Numbered from the stretch's first letter, positions 1-13,657 are shown. The stretch is DNA of 64,000 bases from Acanthacorydalis orientalis (GCA_034766995.1 CM068315.1:9496510-9560509), one strand, 5' to 3'. The notes: generated from the sequence alone by a model not told the origin. A program made the numbers and translations.

Positions 1-149
1 TGGTATTTGTTCTGTTTGTTTTTTTCCTCGTTAATTGCGGTATGTTCTGATGAAGAAATTCAACACTGAACTTATATTCTTTGATCAATTAGATTAATGT
101 TTAAGTAAAATTTCGACGTAGATGTTTTTAGAGTAAATTTCCTGAACGG

Positions 150-1340
150 CAATCAAATTTCTTTGAAACTTCGGTCATTACGTCGACGCGAAACGATTCG
201 TCGCCTAGTGCTCACACCACACGATTTCTTATCGAATGGAAGAACGACCGACCGACCGCATTCGTCACTAAACCACAATATTTCAAACATTCCGCACATG
301 ATGACAACTCAGCACACGCGGCATTACGAGTTCTTTTTCTTATTCCATTTCTACTTTTCCGTCGTCTCGTCGCCGTAACCGTTGTCGCCTCCTTCATGTT
401 CTGTTTCCAATTTGTCAACTTTTCGAGTTCGGAAAAATAATTTATTTGTCATTCTTGACGACAACAACGTGCTCGCTGATCCGACGCTACAGACACACAT
501 TTGTCGGCGTATTTTGAATAAAAAAAAAACACACACATACACATACAGAGAGAGGCAACGAATATTTGTCTGTAAAAGTGTTTCAAGCGCAGGGGGATGA
601 TTTCAATCAGTATTTCATTGTTTTGTTGTTCGACGAGATTGGAAACTGTCACGCCGTTGTTACTGGTGCTCTCTTTACGCCGTCGCTCCGCTCGCCGCTG
701 TTTAGAGGGCGAGATGAAACAATTCGATGTTACAACCGAATGTTGCTCCCGCCCACCGCCCGTGCGGTATATCACGCCGTTTCGCAACGGCGCCCACACC
801 ATTCACGCCGCACCAACCGTCACAGACCGAATTTAAATTCTCCAAGTCGCACATAAATCGACGAACACACTGTGATGGAACGTTGCGAATGTTCATTTCG
901 CGAAGCCGTTCCGATCGTATTTATGTACCCATTGATTGGATGCTGTCAAATAACCGCCGAAAGAATTATTTATATGTTACGACGTTATTTTCGAATTGTC
1001 GAAGATAAATGACGGATATTATACATTAAAATATTCTAGTGGAAGAGCAACATGTCTCGTTCACGACTGACTCACACCCGTACTCGCCAGCGTGGGCTCT
1101 TTCCTGTCGTGGATATGCGATACTTCGTTTACCGTATGATTTATTGATTCTTTGTATGTTAAGCCAGTTGAAGAAATTCGGCACGTGAATTCGGTTAGCG
1201 AACACGTATCAATTTTAATAGAGCTATGACTCTGATCTCGAATAAAATGCTGACAATGATTGAGCACGGTTTTCATATTACTCGTTATTTCGACCAATTA
1301 ATTTGAATTCTCTAATTGCATCTCCTATGTCGCGATCAAA
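150..1340. other. GC-richer, CpG-containing island; no gene identified
   Basis: This stretch is clearly less AT-rich than the following 4 kb and is dense in CpG. Open frames of 60 to 117 codons exist on both strands and overlap each other, which is what GC-richer sequence gives by chance; none resembles a known family. It could be a conserved regulatory island or a first-exon or promoter region of a gene lying outside the window. A short CA-rich tract is at about 529-546. I assign no function. Confidence 0.35.
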
Positions 1341-1380
1341 ACTCTAGTTTTTTTTTTTCACGAACATGGTGTGTGTCAAT

Positions 1381-1381
<1 letters not shown>

Positions 1382-1441
<60 letters not shown>
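1382..1441. repeat. (TA)n microsatellite
   Basis: About 60 bp of uninterrupted alternating TA. A shorter TA run follows at about 1551-1570. Confidence 0.95.
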
Positions 1442-1443
<2 letters not shown>

Positions 1444-3175
1444 TAAATAACTTTTAAGTTTACTCTTATAAATAAAATGTTCATATTTAAAACATTGATA
1501 CTGAAAAATAATATATAGAAATTAAAAACACAAAAGACATTTTTGTATAAATAATATATATATATATATAACTACAAAAATTAATCAACACTGAAACAAA
1601 ATTCAAAATTTGCTATGAAATTAGAACGAGTATCTCTTATTGTTATTCAACGATACGAAGAATATTAAAAAAATATATAATCAACGAATGAGGTATTAAA
1701 CTTTTTTTGAAGTAAATAAATATAAATCTTATGTATATGTAAAAATTTCTAAAAGATGGAATTTTCAAATTCATTTTGTCTGGCCTAACGATAAACGTTT
1801 TATTTTATTTTATTACATTTATTTTACAAATTTTATTTCAGTATTAATTTGAAGGGTTTGAATATTCGAATAATTTCACTGATATGAAGATGAAATGTAC
1901 AATAAAATCAGTCATAATGATTAACGAAAACTTAACCAAATTGTTAAAAAATATATTTGTAATGTTTATAGTGGACAATTTTTTAATTTTCTTAAATGAA
2001 TTTATAATATTCACATAGCATTCACATTATTTTGAAAGTTATCAAAAGCTATGCTATATTGAAAAAATATATACACACAAATTATAAACCTATATATTTA
2101 TTAAAGACTTGTAAATGTTTCTTTTTACCAAAATGCATCAAACGTTGTCAGAATTGATTTCATCAGTTGAGCTCGAACGGATTTGAAAAGCACATCGTAT
2201 ACTCCGCATGTACATTGCAGGAAAGCACATATACAAAGACATGAGCTTAACTGAACTAAACTTTCTTTTAACCTCAATCAGTTTGTTGTATATATATGTC
2301 TGAGTAAGCTCCATTTACAATAAAAACAGTAAAAATAAACGGATATTTTATATTTACTATATAATATGAATGTTTTGTACTGATCGATTCATTTACTTAG
2401 ATTTAAGATATTTTTTTAAATGATAAACAGAAGTCTAACATTATTTTTAATGGAATATAACAATAAACATATAAAGTTATTCCTTCATATAACTTCGTAT
2501 AACTTCATAGCCAAGATTATTTTTTTCTTAAAGTCTGGAAAATATAATTAAAAGTCTCAAGTCCACTAGAAAATATAATAAATAGTATTTGTGGATACAG
2601 TTTTTCAAATTACACATTACATATGTGCTTCAATTAAGAATAAACATGAATTTGAATTTTTTAATTGAGAAGGTTTTAAAATTTCAATTATTTGATTATT
2701 TAATAGTGTCAAAACACATTAAGAGAAAAAATATGTGCCAAATTCAGTATTCATTTCATATCTTTAATAGGATTGATTTCAAGAAAATAAATATTAAAAA
2801 CATGTCAAATTAAATTTTTTAATAATTTAAGGAAATCTCAATTACTCCATCATTTTTTCAATTAATGAAATAAATGTGTGAAAAGAACATGGATTTAACT
2901 TAGGAGTAAATTTCTTTGTGAACTCTTAACCAAAAATCTACTGCCTTAATATAAAATTACAAAAATATATTTAACAATCTTGAAATTAAAACTCATTTTC
3001 TTCATTTCTGAAACTTTAAAGTTGATACTATGAACTAATGTAGAAAAAATATTAGCAAAGAATATTTGAATTCGATAGAAATTTGAAAAAACTTCATCGA
3101 AAAAACAGTAAAAAATTTAAAGTTTCAGTTGAATTATTTTTCTCGTTAATGTCTTTACTTTCTCGGGCGCTAATG

Positions 3176-3211
3176 ATCTTAGCTGTCGAAACGCCCTAAA
3201 ATCCCAATCAC
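3176..3211 (+). repeat. Short dispersed repeat R4, copy 1
   Basis: The segment reading CTTAGCTGTC, then CGCCCTAAAATCCCAA, recurs near 62866-62901 with only a few differences. This exceeds chance for GC-containing sequence in such AT-rich DNA. Two copies give no boundaries, so the element type is unknown. Confidence 0.5.
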
Positions 3212-4369
3212 CAACCAACCATCTCTACTTTTCACTGTATGTGACTTATATTACCGTTAATGTACTTATAATTTAAGCAAAAACTTCATGACTTAACGTT
3301 TCCAAACATCTTGCATCGTTTACTTATAACTTTAACATTAGAAAAATATCAATTTCTCAACGTCTTTCTCATTGATCTGAAAAAAGTAGTCCGACTGCTG
3401 ACAAGACTTGACGATAAAGTGAATATCTACCACTTCGAAATTCAATTATTCAAGTGTTTCTTTTATGTGATTGACCGTATGAGGTCGTGCAACAAGATTA
3501 CTTGTAAAAGACATTGTAAGATACTTTTTCTCCTTTTCAATTGAATTGTCAGCTTCAGCTGCGTAATATGTCACAGTATTATTCACGATTAATAGTTTTC
3601 TCTTTTATATTATATAGAAATATTAGAGTGCCAGAAAAATATCAGCACGAGTTTACTATCGAAAGTCAAGCAGTTATTTCATTTTAACAGTGAAGAATAG
3701 ATTAATTTCTACGAAATAATATTTTTAAGACAATGTTAATAGGTATAGATATTATTTTTATTAACAAGATATTTTTCAATTAAATTTCATAGTAGAAAGC
3801 AATAATAAAAATAGAATAAGTATTACAAAAAGTCAGATGAAAATAAAAAGGATTTGAAAACTTATTGTAAAGAATTGAAAGACAAATTAAAGGGTTGTAA
3901 TTATATAGAATTATGAAGAGATTTATTTTTTTTTGAGTACCAAATGAAGTTTAATACAATTTATATTTTTTTTATTAGGATACCTATTTATAAGTATAAT
4001 TTCTTATTTTTTAACTTGAAACACAAATAAGTTACTTTAAGTTATACATAAATTTTATATAGGCACCTAGTTTTTCGGTATAGTCGCCAATAAAGCGATT
4101 AATAGTAGAATTAAATCTCTAGTTAAGCGATAAAATAATAAAAAATTTTTTTAGAAATTAAATTAGAATCAAAAAGACAATAACATTTGAAGAAATCTGT
4201 TGAGTATGGGAATAGCACTACCGACTTAGTGTGGCACTGAAGAGTGAGAATTCGACTACTCTTTAAATTAATGAAAAGGAGTCTGTTTTGTGTTTTTAAC
4301 GTTTTATTTTTCAACGGTGAATACAAGATATAATAAATAAAAACTATTGTAGTGTTCGGTATACTAACT

Positions 4370-4475
4370 TGCTGAGCTTTGACTTAACGATTATGTCTTC
4401 ATGGCTTCTGACTTTAAGATTTACTTCATGACTTAGCTGACTTATTACTTGACGACTTAGTTCATGACTTATTTG
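4370..4475 (+). repeat. Degenerate TGACTTA-rich cluster
   Basis: The heptamer TGACTTA or a close variant recurs about five times in 100 bp, often as CATGACTTA. One further ATGACTTAACG lies near 3289. Spacing is irregular, so this may be a decayed minisatellite or a motif cluster. Confidence 0.35.
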
Positions 4476-5129
4476 TACCGTACAGTGTGGCCGGTTTATA
4501 TATGATTTCGGGCGCTAGGTATATATTTTAATATTAATATAAATGAATGCTAACGGTCCAGGCCATTAATTTGCAATACTATATATATATATATATAACC
4601 TATGACCTGACCTAATGAAAAGAGGCAGAGTTTTTCCATACCTTTGAACGGCTTAACTTTGAAACTGGAATTAATGTTATTTTAATACATTAGAATAAGT
4701 ATAATTATCGCGCTTCAGCAAATCATTAATATTATTTTCTAGTTAACTGAATCTTTTCACTAATTTTGAACACATTAATTAAAAAGTAATATTTTAAGGG
4801 AATTATATGCAATTAAATAATAAAACATGAAAATAAAAGTAAAAAGAAATTTTCAAAATATTAGATTATATTATTTATTATTTGATATTTTTTTAAAAAT
4901 ATATATATATACTGTATCATTTTACATAGGTAAATACACACGCACACATGAGTCTATATATATAAAGATGTAAAAAAATAAATAAATTTTACATTAGTCA
5001 TTAGTATACAAAGGAACAACTCCAGTCGTACAAATTCATTCGTGTCCAGTCAAGTCACATAGAAAACGTACACACATACACAGAATAAGTATAATAGTAA
5101 GCAGTTCGTACTTTCGTCATATTGACCTA

Positions 5130-5420
5130 GTTGACTGGTTCGTGCTATGAATCGATCCCGTGACCGTTAGTGGAGGTCTCGAGACGACGACATGCACGAT
5201 GGCGGAATGCGACGCGTTGACTTGATTGAGATTCGTTCGATCGCAAAATGCATCGTGAGTGATGGCAACGGGGGTTCAAAAATTTATCGTACGAAGGAAT
5301 GCGAAACTGTGACCGCGATAGAGAAATATCTTTAATGGGAACGACAGGAGACGATGGGATTGAACTCGTTTTATTTTGCACACATTGGTCGACGTGGAAA
5401 AATTGAACATGAGAAATCGT
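5130..5420. other. GC-richer island
   Basis: Sequence complexity and CpG content rise sharply for about 290 bp between AT-rich flanks. It contains a GATGGCGG motif and an ATGCAT palindrome. The open frames are short and unmatched. It is probably a conserved non-coding island; an exon is possible but no convincing splice sites were seen. Confidence 0.3.
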
Positions 5421-5761
5421 TTATTCCATAGATAAAATTATTTGCTAGTGTGTACGGTCTGTTCAATTTAAATAACAAATTTTGAGAAAATTTAATATTT
5501 TAAAATTATTAGTGTAATAGAAAATTTACATACTATATAACTAGGAAATTTATATTTTATTCTCAGAAGCACTTACTTAAAATATATCATGGCATTTTTA
5601 CTTATTGTAAAACCTGAAAATACATTAATATTTTTATTGTTGTTCCCTAAAATTTTAAAAATAATATTAATAATTAAGAGAATATTTAAGAAGTACAAAA
5701 TTCATAATTTACATACAATGATTTTTATTAAAGTAATTTTTCTACATAATCCTCATAACAC

Positions 5762-6066
5762 TGTCCATGAGCTTAATAAGCTTACCGATTTTGTTCTGGA
5801 AAAAATTGTTCTCTTCCGCAACTACATTATCACTGAAATAATATTTTTCATCAAAAATAAATGTTTGTCCCCGCAACTCTTTTAATAGCTTAAAAAAGGA
5901 AATAGAATAATGATATCCAGGAGCTCAAATCTGAAATTTCAATACAATGATTTGTTTTATTAGCCTTGTTAAGACTATGTTGAAAGAATCGATGTGCAAA
6001 AGACCAAACATTTTCTTCCAGAACAGAATACAGAAGCTCATTAAACGTTGGTCTAAGGACATAGAA
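5762..6066. repeat. Inverted duplication with about 200-bp spacer
   Basis: Sequence at 5762-5815 matches the reverse complement of 6010-6066 imperfectly. Shared words include GAGCTT and TGTTCTGGAA, and both arms can be read as similar peptides containing VLE (plus strand for the left arm, minus strand for the right). The element type is unknown. It could be an old inverted transposon fragment or a small palindromic duplication. Confidence 0.45.
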
Positions 6067-6378
6067 GTTAGGAGGAATTACATAGAAAAATAATCTGAAG
6101 AATAATCCTGTATGCATTATAATAATTCTTTACTCCTTAAATATATTTTCTTTTTGACACTATATTATCTGTATAAAAGTAATATCTTTTAAAATAGTCA
6201 TAATGTGTTATTTGGTATTCAATTTTATTAATAACTTGTATAATTTTGTCCACTTTAAACATTTGTGAGCGTGAGAGAAAAAAATACAGAGATAAAATAA
6301 TATTTTTTTTGTGATCGAGGATAAATAAATTTCCGATTGCAAAAGAAATGAAATGGATTAATGTATAAAGAATAGTGG

Positions 6379-6966
6379 TTAACGCTTTGACGTCGGGACA
6401 CGTAAGAATACGTTTTTTTGTGAATTGTTGGTTGTATGCGGGGCACGTAAAATACGTTTTTTGCATACCATCGGTTTAGGGTATAAATACAAGTTAGTAT
6501 ATAGGTAAATTTATGCACAAATAGCACATCTACCTAGTAGATGCAGTATACAATTAGTCCGGCGCCAGTGTCTTAAATATTTATGACTGTGTTCTGAGTT
6601 GCATTTTGATACCGATTTCATTAGCAAGTATTTGTCACTGAAATATTATTAGAGTTTTAACTGTATTGCTTTGTGTAAGATCATTATTTTTCAAATCGGT
6701 AATAAAATAGTTCTAAGCTTTTTTTATATTATAAATAGAAGTATAATTTTTGATCAGAATAAAATATTTGATAACATAATGTATTTTTGTGGTAAGATAT
6801 TATCCAGAAAACAGTTCATTATGTGAAATTACAAAAAGAACATTAAAATTGACAGCACTTTAGTAATTAGAGAGATTTTTCTCAATGTATTCATAATATC
6901 ATCTTATTTAATTTTTTTCCCACGTTTTTATTCAGTCAACCATCATCCCCTACGTCGAAGTGTTAA
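6379..6966. mobile_element. piggyBac-like non-autonomous element
   Basis: The left end reads TTAACGCTTTGACGTCGGGA and the right end is its imperfect reverse complement (CTACGTCGAAGTGTTAA), giving inverted repeats of about 20 bp that begin at TTAA on both sides. TTAA target duplication is the signature of the piggyBac superfamily. The total length of 588 bp and the absence of any transposase relic point to a miniature, trans-mobilised derivative. The CACGTAAGAATACG and CACGTAAAATACG words just inside the left end form a sub-terminal direct repeat. Confidence 0.75.
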
Positions 6967-7619
6967 TCATAAAGTGCAAAAAATCAAAAAAAAATATTAA
7001 TTTGTACTACACGCGTCTTTCTTAAACTTTATCAGAAATAGTAATTGAAAAAAATCTTATTAAAATATAAAAATAAACATTAAGAATAAAGACCAGTAAT
7101 TTATAGTACAACTCTGAAACTCTGGCTAAAAAACATTCACAAATGAACTATTTCTTCATCTCATAAACTACAAAAAAAATTCTGATAGAAAATGTTCAAT
7201 AAATCATTATAGATTTTTTTTTATTAACGTTTATTCGCATTTCGATTGCAATTCCATTTCCATGATACAGAAAAACCTACCAATATCAAGTAATTTCCAT
7301 CATACATACTGATAAGCAAGTGACGATAATAAAAATAATTTTAAGTCGATGACTATAAATATAAATAAATTTATATTATTTGTTAGAGTTTATTATTATT
7401 GAAGAAATTGGAATTTATTGAAGAACATTCTTATTTCGTGATGTAATTTATTTTATATCGTATTGCTATTTATTGCTTTGTTTATTTTTATTTTACTAGA
7501 AAGTAATTATTGAATACATATTTTCTTGTTGAAAAATTACATATACATTAGAGTAGTATAAAATATATCTGTTTTAATCAAATATCAATTTTTACTGTTG
7601 ACACTTTTAAACTGAATAA
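6967..7619. other. AT-rich spacer
   Basis: Low-complexity AT-rich DNA with no open frame of interest and no repeat recognised elsewhere in the window. Confidence 0.5.
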
Positions 7620-8250
7620 CAAAAAACGTATAAGAATTGACGCGAGCGTAAACGAGAAATAAAGGCGAAAAAAGCGACGTGTGTTAAATTTAAAACCGTT
7701 TATGATCTGAAAATAAAAAAGTTCATTGATTGTAATTCAAAATACACCGTACAGAATAAATAAAAACACACCCACACATACACACAATATCCAATAAAGT
7801 TGATCGTCCCTTTAAGTGACGACGTATATGAAAAAAAAAATAAATCACTTTTCATCAGATTTTTATAAACTGCGTTGCCGTACATAAAAACGTGTTCGCC
7901 GAAGAATATTGACGAGCGTTCTTTTTGTACTCTGGGCTTATGACAGCACCGAAGCGACGCCGTACGCTGACAGGGCGCGTGTTTGATCTCCTGTGTGCTG
8001 TTTGTGTTTTCATCTGCCGTGGATCTCATCCCTATTTCTTGCGTTCCTCATACCGTGATTCTTCGTACCGTACACCGCTCCCGTACTCGGTTGTAACATT
8101 ACTACACACTTACACACACACACATGCATATAAATATACTCATATATGGAGAATGCATTGCATCGTATAGAGACATTCGAGCGCATACGACTTTACAAAA
8201 CATAGCGTGTATTACTTGCTTTTTTTCATTCTTACACGAGACGTGAAAAG
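7620..8250. other. GC-richer island
   Basis: A block with raised CpG, densest at about 7630-7680 and 7910-8100, with short CA-rich runs near 7770-7785 and 8102-8125. Overlapping open frames on both strands have no family resemblance. Possibly conserved regulatory DNA or an untranslated exon. Confidence 0.3.
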
Positions 8251-10416
8251 TTTTACGCTATATCCGAGTATCAGTAATTCTGACAAGACGTCTGGTGTTC
8301 AGATTCTTGAAAGAAATTGTTATGTTTGCTTTTTCGTACGAACTGTTTTTTCCTTATATTTTCGTTCTTTGTCATTTCTGTGCACCAATTCAAATACTGT
8401 GACATATAAAGAACGAAATTCATTTTGTCAATATAAGCAATTAATAAATACGTTTTTTAAACCAACATGTATTTTAGTTTCTATTTTTAATACGTTTCTA
8501 TAAAATTTCTGCTTTTATTGAATAACGACAATTTTAAATTTATAAAACATTTTATTAATACACATATTAATTTTTATACAAAAATTATTAATTTTACAGT
8601 CATAGTCCTTTGTTTTATAAAATATTTAGCATTCCGTCCTAAATAAAATCAATATTATAAATGCGATATACTGTCCGGTTTAAGAAATATTCAAATTCGT
8701 ATAAATAATAATTTGAATTTGTTATATTTATGAATAAAAAATGAATTTCAAATAAATACAGTTAAAATAATTTAATTGATAAGTATTATTCAGTAAGAAA
8801 ACTAGTTTTTACTTGAAATATTGTGCAGATACGTCAAATAAAATTAATCTAGTAAGAAATTATTTGAGAGGCAATCGTTGAATGCCTTATTAAAATTAAT
8901 TAAATTCGAATTTAAATAATAAGTATTTTGATTTAATTTGAATAGAGATATGATTACTATCCATTTTTAAATGATAAATAAAATAAATTGTGTTTCTATT
9001 ACATTAATGGCGAAAAAGAAGAAATAAAAATAGAAACGAAAATATAAAAAAAATAATTGGCGAATAAATCTGTGATAGTTATGTACTTTTACGAGAGAGA
9101 GATGAAGTAAAAAAATGTAAAATATATTTGAACCTCATTGTATTAATGTCAATTCTAAATAATTAAATAACGAATTGAATTTCTTGTAGAAATATTAACA
9201 GCTTGAAATAATCTATTTATAGTTAGGTATATTCAATTTGATGATTTTTGATTTTATTGTAGATTTTAATTTCAATTTACATAAAGAAATACATTCATTA
9301 TCTGAAAACAATACAGAAAAATATATATCATCAAGAAATAGAAACATCTTTGTAATTTAACGTTCCGAGGATGGTGGAATTACCATAGAAATGCATATAA
9401 AGAGAATTGTAAATAATAAATAATGATTTGTTGAATATTTTTGACCAGAAAAATTTTTTTGTGGGATGAAAAAAGAATTAATTTATGAAAATGATATTTT
9501 CCTTAAGATTATAACTGAGTATATACTGAGTCTAAAATTTTTATTTAAATAATGAATGATAAGAATTTACATTTTTTTCAAAAAAAATCTATCTAATAGT
9601 ATATAAAAAATATTTTCTTTCTCATACATTAGAAATAGAATTATAAACGAAAATTGACTTGCAAAGCTGATTTCTTCAGTCTAGATTGCATAAAGTTGTA
9701 ATAATTTGATTTTTGGGACACAAAATACATATCAAGCTTATCCCACAACTATACTTTTTCATTTGGTTTTATATGGAGTCGAATAATAAGAATCATGTGA
9801 TTTCAGTTAAATAAATCGTTTAAATTCATTCACGAAAACCGTAATTAAAAATGTAAAAGAATAAATTACTTTTTTAAAAAACCAAGAGTGTTTTTGACAT
9901 TAATGAAACGTTAATTAGAGATATTTTAGTAATAAAGAAAATTATTACTCGAACTTTTTGTTAATAGCACTCGAGACTTTTATTAATTTGTCTTTTTTTA
10001 ATAATTATATATTTATATCAGATTTTAATGAGATATACTCACAAGATTTAGATCATTTCATTAAATTTGTGATATTCTTTTCTAGTTATGCACATAAAAA
10101 ATGATTTTCTATATAAAATAATAAAATGTCATGCGTGTTTATCTGTAAATTTTATAGTTGACACCATTTTGAAAGTACAGTCTGTTGTATCATCACAAAA
10201 TGATGAGTAAAACATCGTTCTAATTTGCAATCATTAAAGTAGTAGCAGCTATAATTTAACAACTAACTATTGGTAGGATATACGCTGAAGTTTGCTACCA
10301 TAACTTTTAAAACTAAATCTGTTACAGCTGTGTGTAACCGCAGTTTTACCTCATAGATAAAAATGAATAAATGTTTGTATGCTGACTCAGTTTAAAAACA
10401 TTATAAAATAACGAGG

Positions 10417-10447
<31 letters not shown>

Positions 10448-10539
10448 GATGACTATATTTTAATTTTTTATTATTATTATTGTTTAATATACATTTATGT
10501 ATTAATTTTTGTATAATACTTTAAATATAAATAAAATTA
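8251..10539. other. AT-rich spacer
   Basis: About 2.3 kb with no recognisable gene. A perfect 16-bp palindrome, TTAAATTCGAATTTAA, sits near 8909-8924. Copy 1 of repeat R3 (9358-9500) is inside. A TA tract occupies about 10420-10447. Confidence 0.5.
9358..9500 (+). repeat. Dispersed repeat R3, copy 1
   Basis: A fragment of about 140 bp aligns end to end with 38794-38945. Both contain a GATGGTGGAAT/GATGATGGAAT core followed by GAAA, then TAATGATTTRTT, then ACCAGAAAAA and a poorly conserved AT-rich tail. Partial minus-strand copies lie at 29028-29098 and 54228-54342. Confidence 0.6.
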
Positions 10540-10990
10540 TTAGGTATAAAAATCAATTGTATCTTTAAATTGAATCAATCATAGCTCTGTTTCAAATTAA
10601 AATATTTTCTAGTCGTCTTAAGATTTTGAAGTGCCAACCTTAATATTTAAAAATACTACAAATCTTGGCCAAGCAGTTGGCATAACCTCACAAGACAGTA
10701 ATAAACACAATGACGTCCAAAATGAATCATATTATGTATTGCATACTTTTCGAATTCCGGTTGAAAAATGCTGCCAAAGTCGCGGAAATAAGTTGTTCAG
10801 CTTTAGAGGAAGATCTTGTGATGCATAAAACATGCAAAAAATGCTAAAACAATGAAAAAGGTCCTAACATACATTGCAACTTTTTAGATTTAAAGTCGCC
10901 ATCTTTTTTCGACAAGAGATTCGCAGTTACACAAAATAATGGGGGATATTTTCAGGACTGAAATATGTTTCATTTTTCAGTAAACATTAT
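10540..10990 (-). repeat. Dispersed repeat R1, copy 1
   Basis: About 450 bp that aligns with 24409-24890 and in part with 47059-47245. Shared words include TTGAATCAATCATA, CTTGGCCAAGCAGTTG and ACAAAATAATG. In one minus-strand frame the copies translate to similar peptides containing EVMPTAWPR, so R1 may be a fragment of a coding element read on the minus strand, although DNA similarity alone would give this. No terminal repeats were found and the family is unassigned. Confidence 0.7.
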
Positions 10991-12554
10991 TTTGCTATAA
11001 AAAAAGGCAACGAATTATTTTCTACATCTAATATCAGACATTTTGAATCAAAATTGAAATAGTATTTTCAACAAGTATGATAAAAATAAGATTGAATTAG
11101 AAAGAGTGAAAGAAAGTAAAGAATTTTTAAATGAAAATGAGAAATGTTCATACAAAAATTAGTTCAAATCTTTAAAGTTACATCCTGTTACATATAAAAA
11201 TATTTGAATAAAAATGATAATGCGACTATTACAATCTATATTCTTATTCATAAGCGTAAGGCAAAAAAAAAAAAACAAAATATCATGGAATAATGAAGTG
11301 GATATGGTGGAATCCAGTAGCGAGTAGATAGTACAAGAATAGCTGAACTTACATAAGACCAAGAATGACGGATATATCGTTTGAGAAATCCTCGAACTGT
11401 TGCAGGTGTTCCTAAGTTCTTGGCGCAGTGGCCTAGATAACACCGCGTTGCATGCTCGTCTCTGTGTAATTTACATTTCGCGGTGAAGTATTTAGCCGCC
11501 GTGACAGTGAAGATGAATGCTTTCTTGAAGTTCTTTTTTTTTAATTATCACGTTTACTTTTTCTAAGTGAATAATGATGAAGTAAGGAGGGAACCACGTT
11601 CTACCCTTCATACACTGCGGTTTTTCTACTTTTAATATTCTGCACGGAATGATAAAAATTGTGAACGTTTGTTGGTTTATGACCGACTTGGGAGCCCTGT
11701 ACAAAACACTACTCAAGTACGTAATTTTTGCATTATTAAATTGCTATTTTACAACAGAAATGACAGAAACAGACAATAATTAATATAATGGGATTATATG
11801 TAATTATACAGAGTTAAGAAACTTTTAGCTTACATTTTGAAACAAATGTTTTTTTTTGTTATGCACCGTATGGCAATATTTTTAATAGAAGACAAACGAA
11901 AGAGTTGATGTTTTATTTAAATTGGTGTTCAAAATTATAATATTTTTTACGAAGAAAATAATTGTTTATTGAAAATTTTTGTCTTTAAGAAGTTAAAGAA
12001 AAAAAAGTGAATATTTCGAATAATATTTTAATAATAAAATGTTGTTTTTATAAAGAAAACTACAAAAATAAACTGAAAATAGGTGTATAATATAAAATGT
12101 AATAAATAATAAAATATTTTTTATGAATAGACATTTACAATACGAAAAGAATATACTTTTTGGTAAAATCAACAATGATCTTAAAAGAATAAATTATATG
12201 AAATACTGTTTCTATTTATATTACTAACACGTATAGCTATGAAATATGTTTCATCACAAATATAAATAGAAAGAAGGGTAGGTTAATAGGATTTACAGTT
12301 GACATTTATTAGATATGACTCATGAAAATTTGAATAGACAACTGTGCCGAGTTTTGTTAAACTAGTTGAAATCTACTTAATGTAAACATCAAAAGTTTTT
12401 TTGTTAAAACAAAAATAATATAAAAATTAAATTATGTAAAAGTACACCAGTATGAAAACAAATATTCATTATTCAAGTATAGCGAATGAATACGATTAAA
12501 AAAATTAACATAAGGGGAATGAAATATTTTACATGATTCAATAAGTATAGACAT
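10991..12554. other. Mostly AT-rich spacer with a GC-richer patch at 11390-11520
   Basis: No gene recognised. The patch at about 11414-11432 contains TTGGCGCAGTGGCC, which resembles a tRNA-type A box (TGGCNNAGTGG). No matching B box follows at tRNA spacing, so a tRNA gene is not supported and a tRNA-derived SINE head is only a weak possibility. Confidence 0.35.
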
Positions 12555-13657
12555 GCCGGTAATTATGACAGTGGACTAAGTCATATATTTTTTGTATTGA
12601 GTAATTAGACCTTTGCGTATGTGTGTAATAAAAAATCTTTTTCCATTATGGAACAAAATATTTTTCAAAGTACTTACTGTTATAATGAACATGTTTTATG
12701 TCATTATGAATTTTTACGCGTATAATGAAAAAATATGTCTTTTTTAGATGATTCATATGATTTAGAATATTTTCAAGATTATTTAAACATCTTAAAAATG
12801 ACTTATAACAAAAAAATATTTCTGTTTTATTCAAAAATGGAAGTCATAAATAACAGTATTCACTTAAATTTTGTAATTATAATCATGTTTACTTAATTTA
12901 GTATAATACTCGAAGTCTTTCTTCTTCAATAACGGTATTTTCTTCTTGTGATTTTTTGAGAGTACAAAAATATTCATGGAAAATTGCCGGATTTACGGTA
13001 ACACATCAATTATATCCTTCTCTTTTTTCTTTGTATGTGGTCGGATACTCGCATAAAGTGGAAATAATTGAATTTTTTCCTATATTTTCGCTCTTCCTTT
13101 TTTGGGTAAAAGATCTAAATTCCAAGATTCAGCATTATCATCTAGAGATATGTTATAAAAGATCTAATAAGGGGAATCTTTTAGAAATTTGATCCATTGT
13201 ACTTTCAACCAATAAAGTGATTTTCCTTTAATGTTTTTCTTTCTTTTTATAATTAATTTCTCTAGATATTTCGTTGAAAATTTTCTTCTTGTGACCCTTA
13301 TTATATATTCGGTGCACCTTAATTGTTCGTTTGGAAGGATTAAATAAAGAAGTTGACTTAACTTAAGGGTTATTTGTCTTGAAAATAAATATAGTTTTAT
13401 ACAAAAATCAGATAGGTACGTGGATTTTTATAGAAAAACAAAGTATTCTGAAAAGTAAGTGACTTACTCCAGTACCAAAATAAACAAAAACAGAATTATG
13501 TTTAACGACCAACTTTGCATCGTCATTAAACAGTAGATTTTTTATTTTTTTTTCTAAGTTTTTGTAGATTGTTAAAATATAAATAATATTAATATAAAAT
13601 AAGTCATAAAATTACTTTTTCCAATTTTTTGACTTAGTCCACCGTTATAATTACCAG
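12555..13657. mobile_element. 1.1-kb terminal-inverted-repeat DNA transposon, decayed
   Basis: The left terminus, starting CCGGTAATTATGACAG and continuing to TGGACTAAGTCA at 12582, is an inverted repeat of the right terminus at 13630-13657 (TGACTTAGTCCACCG, then TTATAATTACCAG). The 28-bp ends agree at 24 positions. The interior is AT-rich with only broken short frames and no readable transposase. The target duplication is unclear, so the superfamily is not assigned; the size would suit a Tc1/mariner or pogo relative. Confidence 0.7.

Larger units (their letters stand above)
1442..5129. other. AT-rich spacer
   Basis: About 3.7 kb of AT-rich sequence with stops in all frames and no recognisable protein. 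It holds short TA runs (about 4580-4597), a short block at 3176-3211 repeated near 62866 (separate entry), and a degenerate TGACTTA-rich patch at about 4370-4470 (separate entry). The 10-mer TCGGGCGCTA occurs at both about 3163 and 4508. Confidence 0.5.

Noticed and set aside
6137..6527. 109- and 90-codon minus-strand frames
   Set aside because: They lie across the end of the piggyBac-like element in AT-rich DNA, overlap each other and have biased AT-driven composition.
11414..11460. tRNA gene or SINE
   Set aside because: Only an A-box-like word is present; no B box at proper spacing and no cloverleaf.
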